From: Holophagae bacterium
Lineage (GTDB): Bacteria; Acidobacteriota; Thermoanaerobaculia; Thermoanaerobaculales; Sulfomarinibacteraceae
Direction of reading: 5' to 3'
Assembly (NCBI GenBank): GCA_030609785.1
Contig: JAUWTC010000146.1
Location: forward strand, 1-6,716
DNA: 6,716 bases
A program made the translations under genes and the position numbers. Shown piece by piece: positions 6,305-6,716 of this stretch. Numbering within the stretch: the first letter of the stretch is position 1; the number at the start of each line of letters is the position of its first letter. Under the pieces are notes generated by a model, which did not search any database, was not told the DNA's origin, and was given only the letters and a program-made list of their open reading frames with translations.

Positions 6305-6716
6305 TGCAGTCCTTTCAGAATCAGTGTTCGGCATCGTTCGAGATCCGTCTCATCCGTGCCGATGTTGCCGATGGCTACCCGCAGGGCGATGCCGTCGTCC
6401 AGTCGTGTATGAGAGAGGTAGACATCGCCTGAGGTGTTGATCTCCTCCATCAGACGCATATTGAAACCGTCGAGGGCTTCTCCCTGTTCCATGCCGGGGG
6501 GCGCCACACGGAAACAGACGACCGAAAAGGGGGCGGGTGCGGTCCGCTCCAGGAGCGGTTGGCCATCGACCCAGTCGGAAAAGGCTTGGGCCAGTTCGAT
6601 GTGGCGGCGGAGGTGGGTTTGCAGGCCGGACAGGCCGTACGAGCGCAAGACCCACCAGACCTTGAGGGCCCGAAAACGGCGTCCCAGTTGGACTCCGTAG
6701 TCCATCAGGTCGACGA
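6286..6716 (-). CDS. Pyridoxal-phosphate-dependent aromatic amino acid decarboxylase (group II), C-terminal part
   Basis: Only the last 142 codons are inside the window; the gene continues past the right edge, so the PLP-binding lysine and catalytic core are not seen. The visible C-terminus has the group II decarboxylase pattern: YGVQLGRRFRALKVWWVLRSYG, then an L-x-x-H-I-x-L-A helix, SVVCFRVAPP, a small-domain strand reading VYLSHTRLDDG, and LRVAIGN. This is close to DOPA/tyrosine/tryptophan decarboxylases rather than glutamate decarboxylase. Such enzymes release CO2 from an aromatic amino acid to give an amine, but the substrate cannot be settled from this end. An internal ATG at 6705 is not the start, because the frame is open and conserved upstream of it. 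The stop lies inside the acyltransferase gene, giving a 19-base overlap. Confidence 0.9.
   Translation of the reverse strand, partial: VDLMDYGVQLGRRFRALKVWWVLRSYGLSGLQTHLRRHIELAQAFSDWVDGQPLLERTAPAPFSVVCFRVAPPGMEQGEALDGFNMRLMEEINTSGDVYLSHTRLDDGIALRVAIGNIGTDETDLERCRTLILKGLQCLSNP
6310..6314 (-). promoter_or_regulatory. Ribosome binding site fixing the acyltransferase start
   Basis: On the minus strand AAGGA sits five bases before the ATG at 6304 and inside the decarboxylase coding sequence. It supports the 308-residue start over the ATG at 6334, and suggests that ribosomes finishing the decarboxylase re-initiate here. Confidence 0.7.

Noticed and set aside
6305..6334. Earlier ATG for the acyltransferase
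   Set aside because: No ribosome site precedes it, while AAGGA sits at ideal spacing before the ATG at 6304.

Overview
The window looks like ordinary chromosome from a GC-rich, aerobically respiring bacterium. The gene set fits an environmental Planctomycetota or a related lineage: a heme A synthase with an extra N-terminal membrane block, a COX10-like protoheme farnesyltransferase, a DUF3179 protein, a short two-domain IspG, and a eukaryote-like AGPAT next to an aromatic amino acid decarboxylase. This placement is inferred from gene content and remembered family features, not from any search. No phage, insertion sequence, CRISPR array, tRNA or rRNA was seen.

Layout from left to right. Positions 1-162 are non-coding and hold a long GC-rich imperfect inverted repeat (47-128) just past the 3' end of ispG. 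Positions 163-1742 (minus strand) are a two-gene unit: a small LpdD-like protein whose stop codon overlaps the start of ispG (ATGA). Positions 1743-1870 are a 128-base gap with two inverted repeats. Positions 1871-3872 (minus strand) are ctaB followed by a membrane-anchored DUF3179 protein, overlapping by 11 bases. Positions 3873-4032 are the divergent control region between ctaB (minus) and ctaA (plus). ctaA runs 4033-5310. It converges on a second minus-strand pair, an aromatic amino acid decarboxylase cut by the right edge of the window and an AGPAT-type acyltransferase, which overlap by 19 bases.

How the genes fit together. CtaB turns heme b into heme O and CtaA turns heme O into heme A, so the divergent pair supplies the cofactor of an aa3-type cytochrome c oxidase encoded elsewhere. 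IspG makes HMBPP in the MEP pathway, which ultimately supplies the farnesyl diphosphate used by CtaB and also DMAPP, the precursor of prenylated flavin. The LpdD-like gene coupled to ispG may belong to that last branch, but this is speculative. The points most worth a second look are the LpdD-like/ispG coupling, the DUF3179 protein lacking its family's usual paired cysteines, the four-helix extension on CtaA, the decarboxylase/AGPAT pair, and the inverted repeats. I found no convincing multi-gene novel system.
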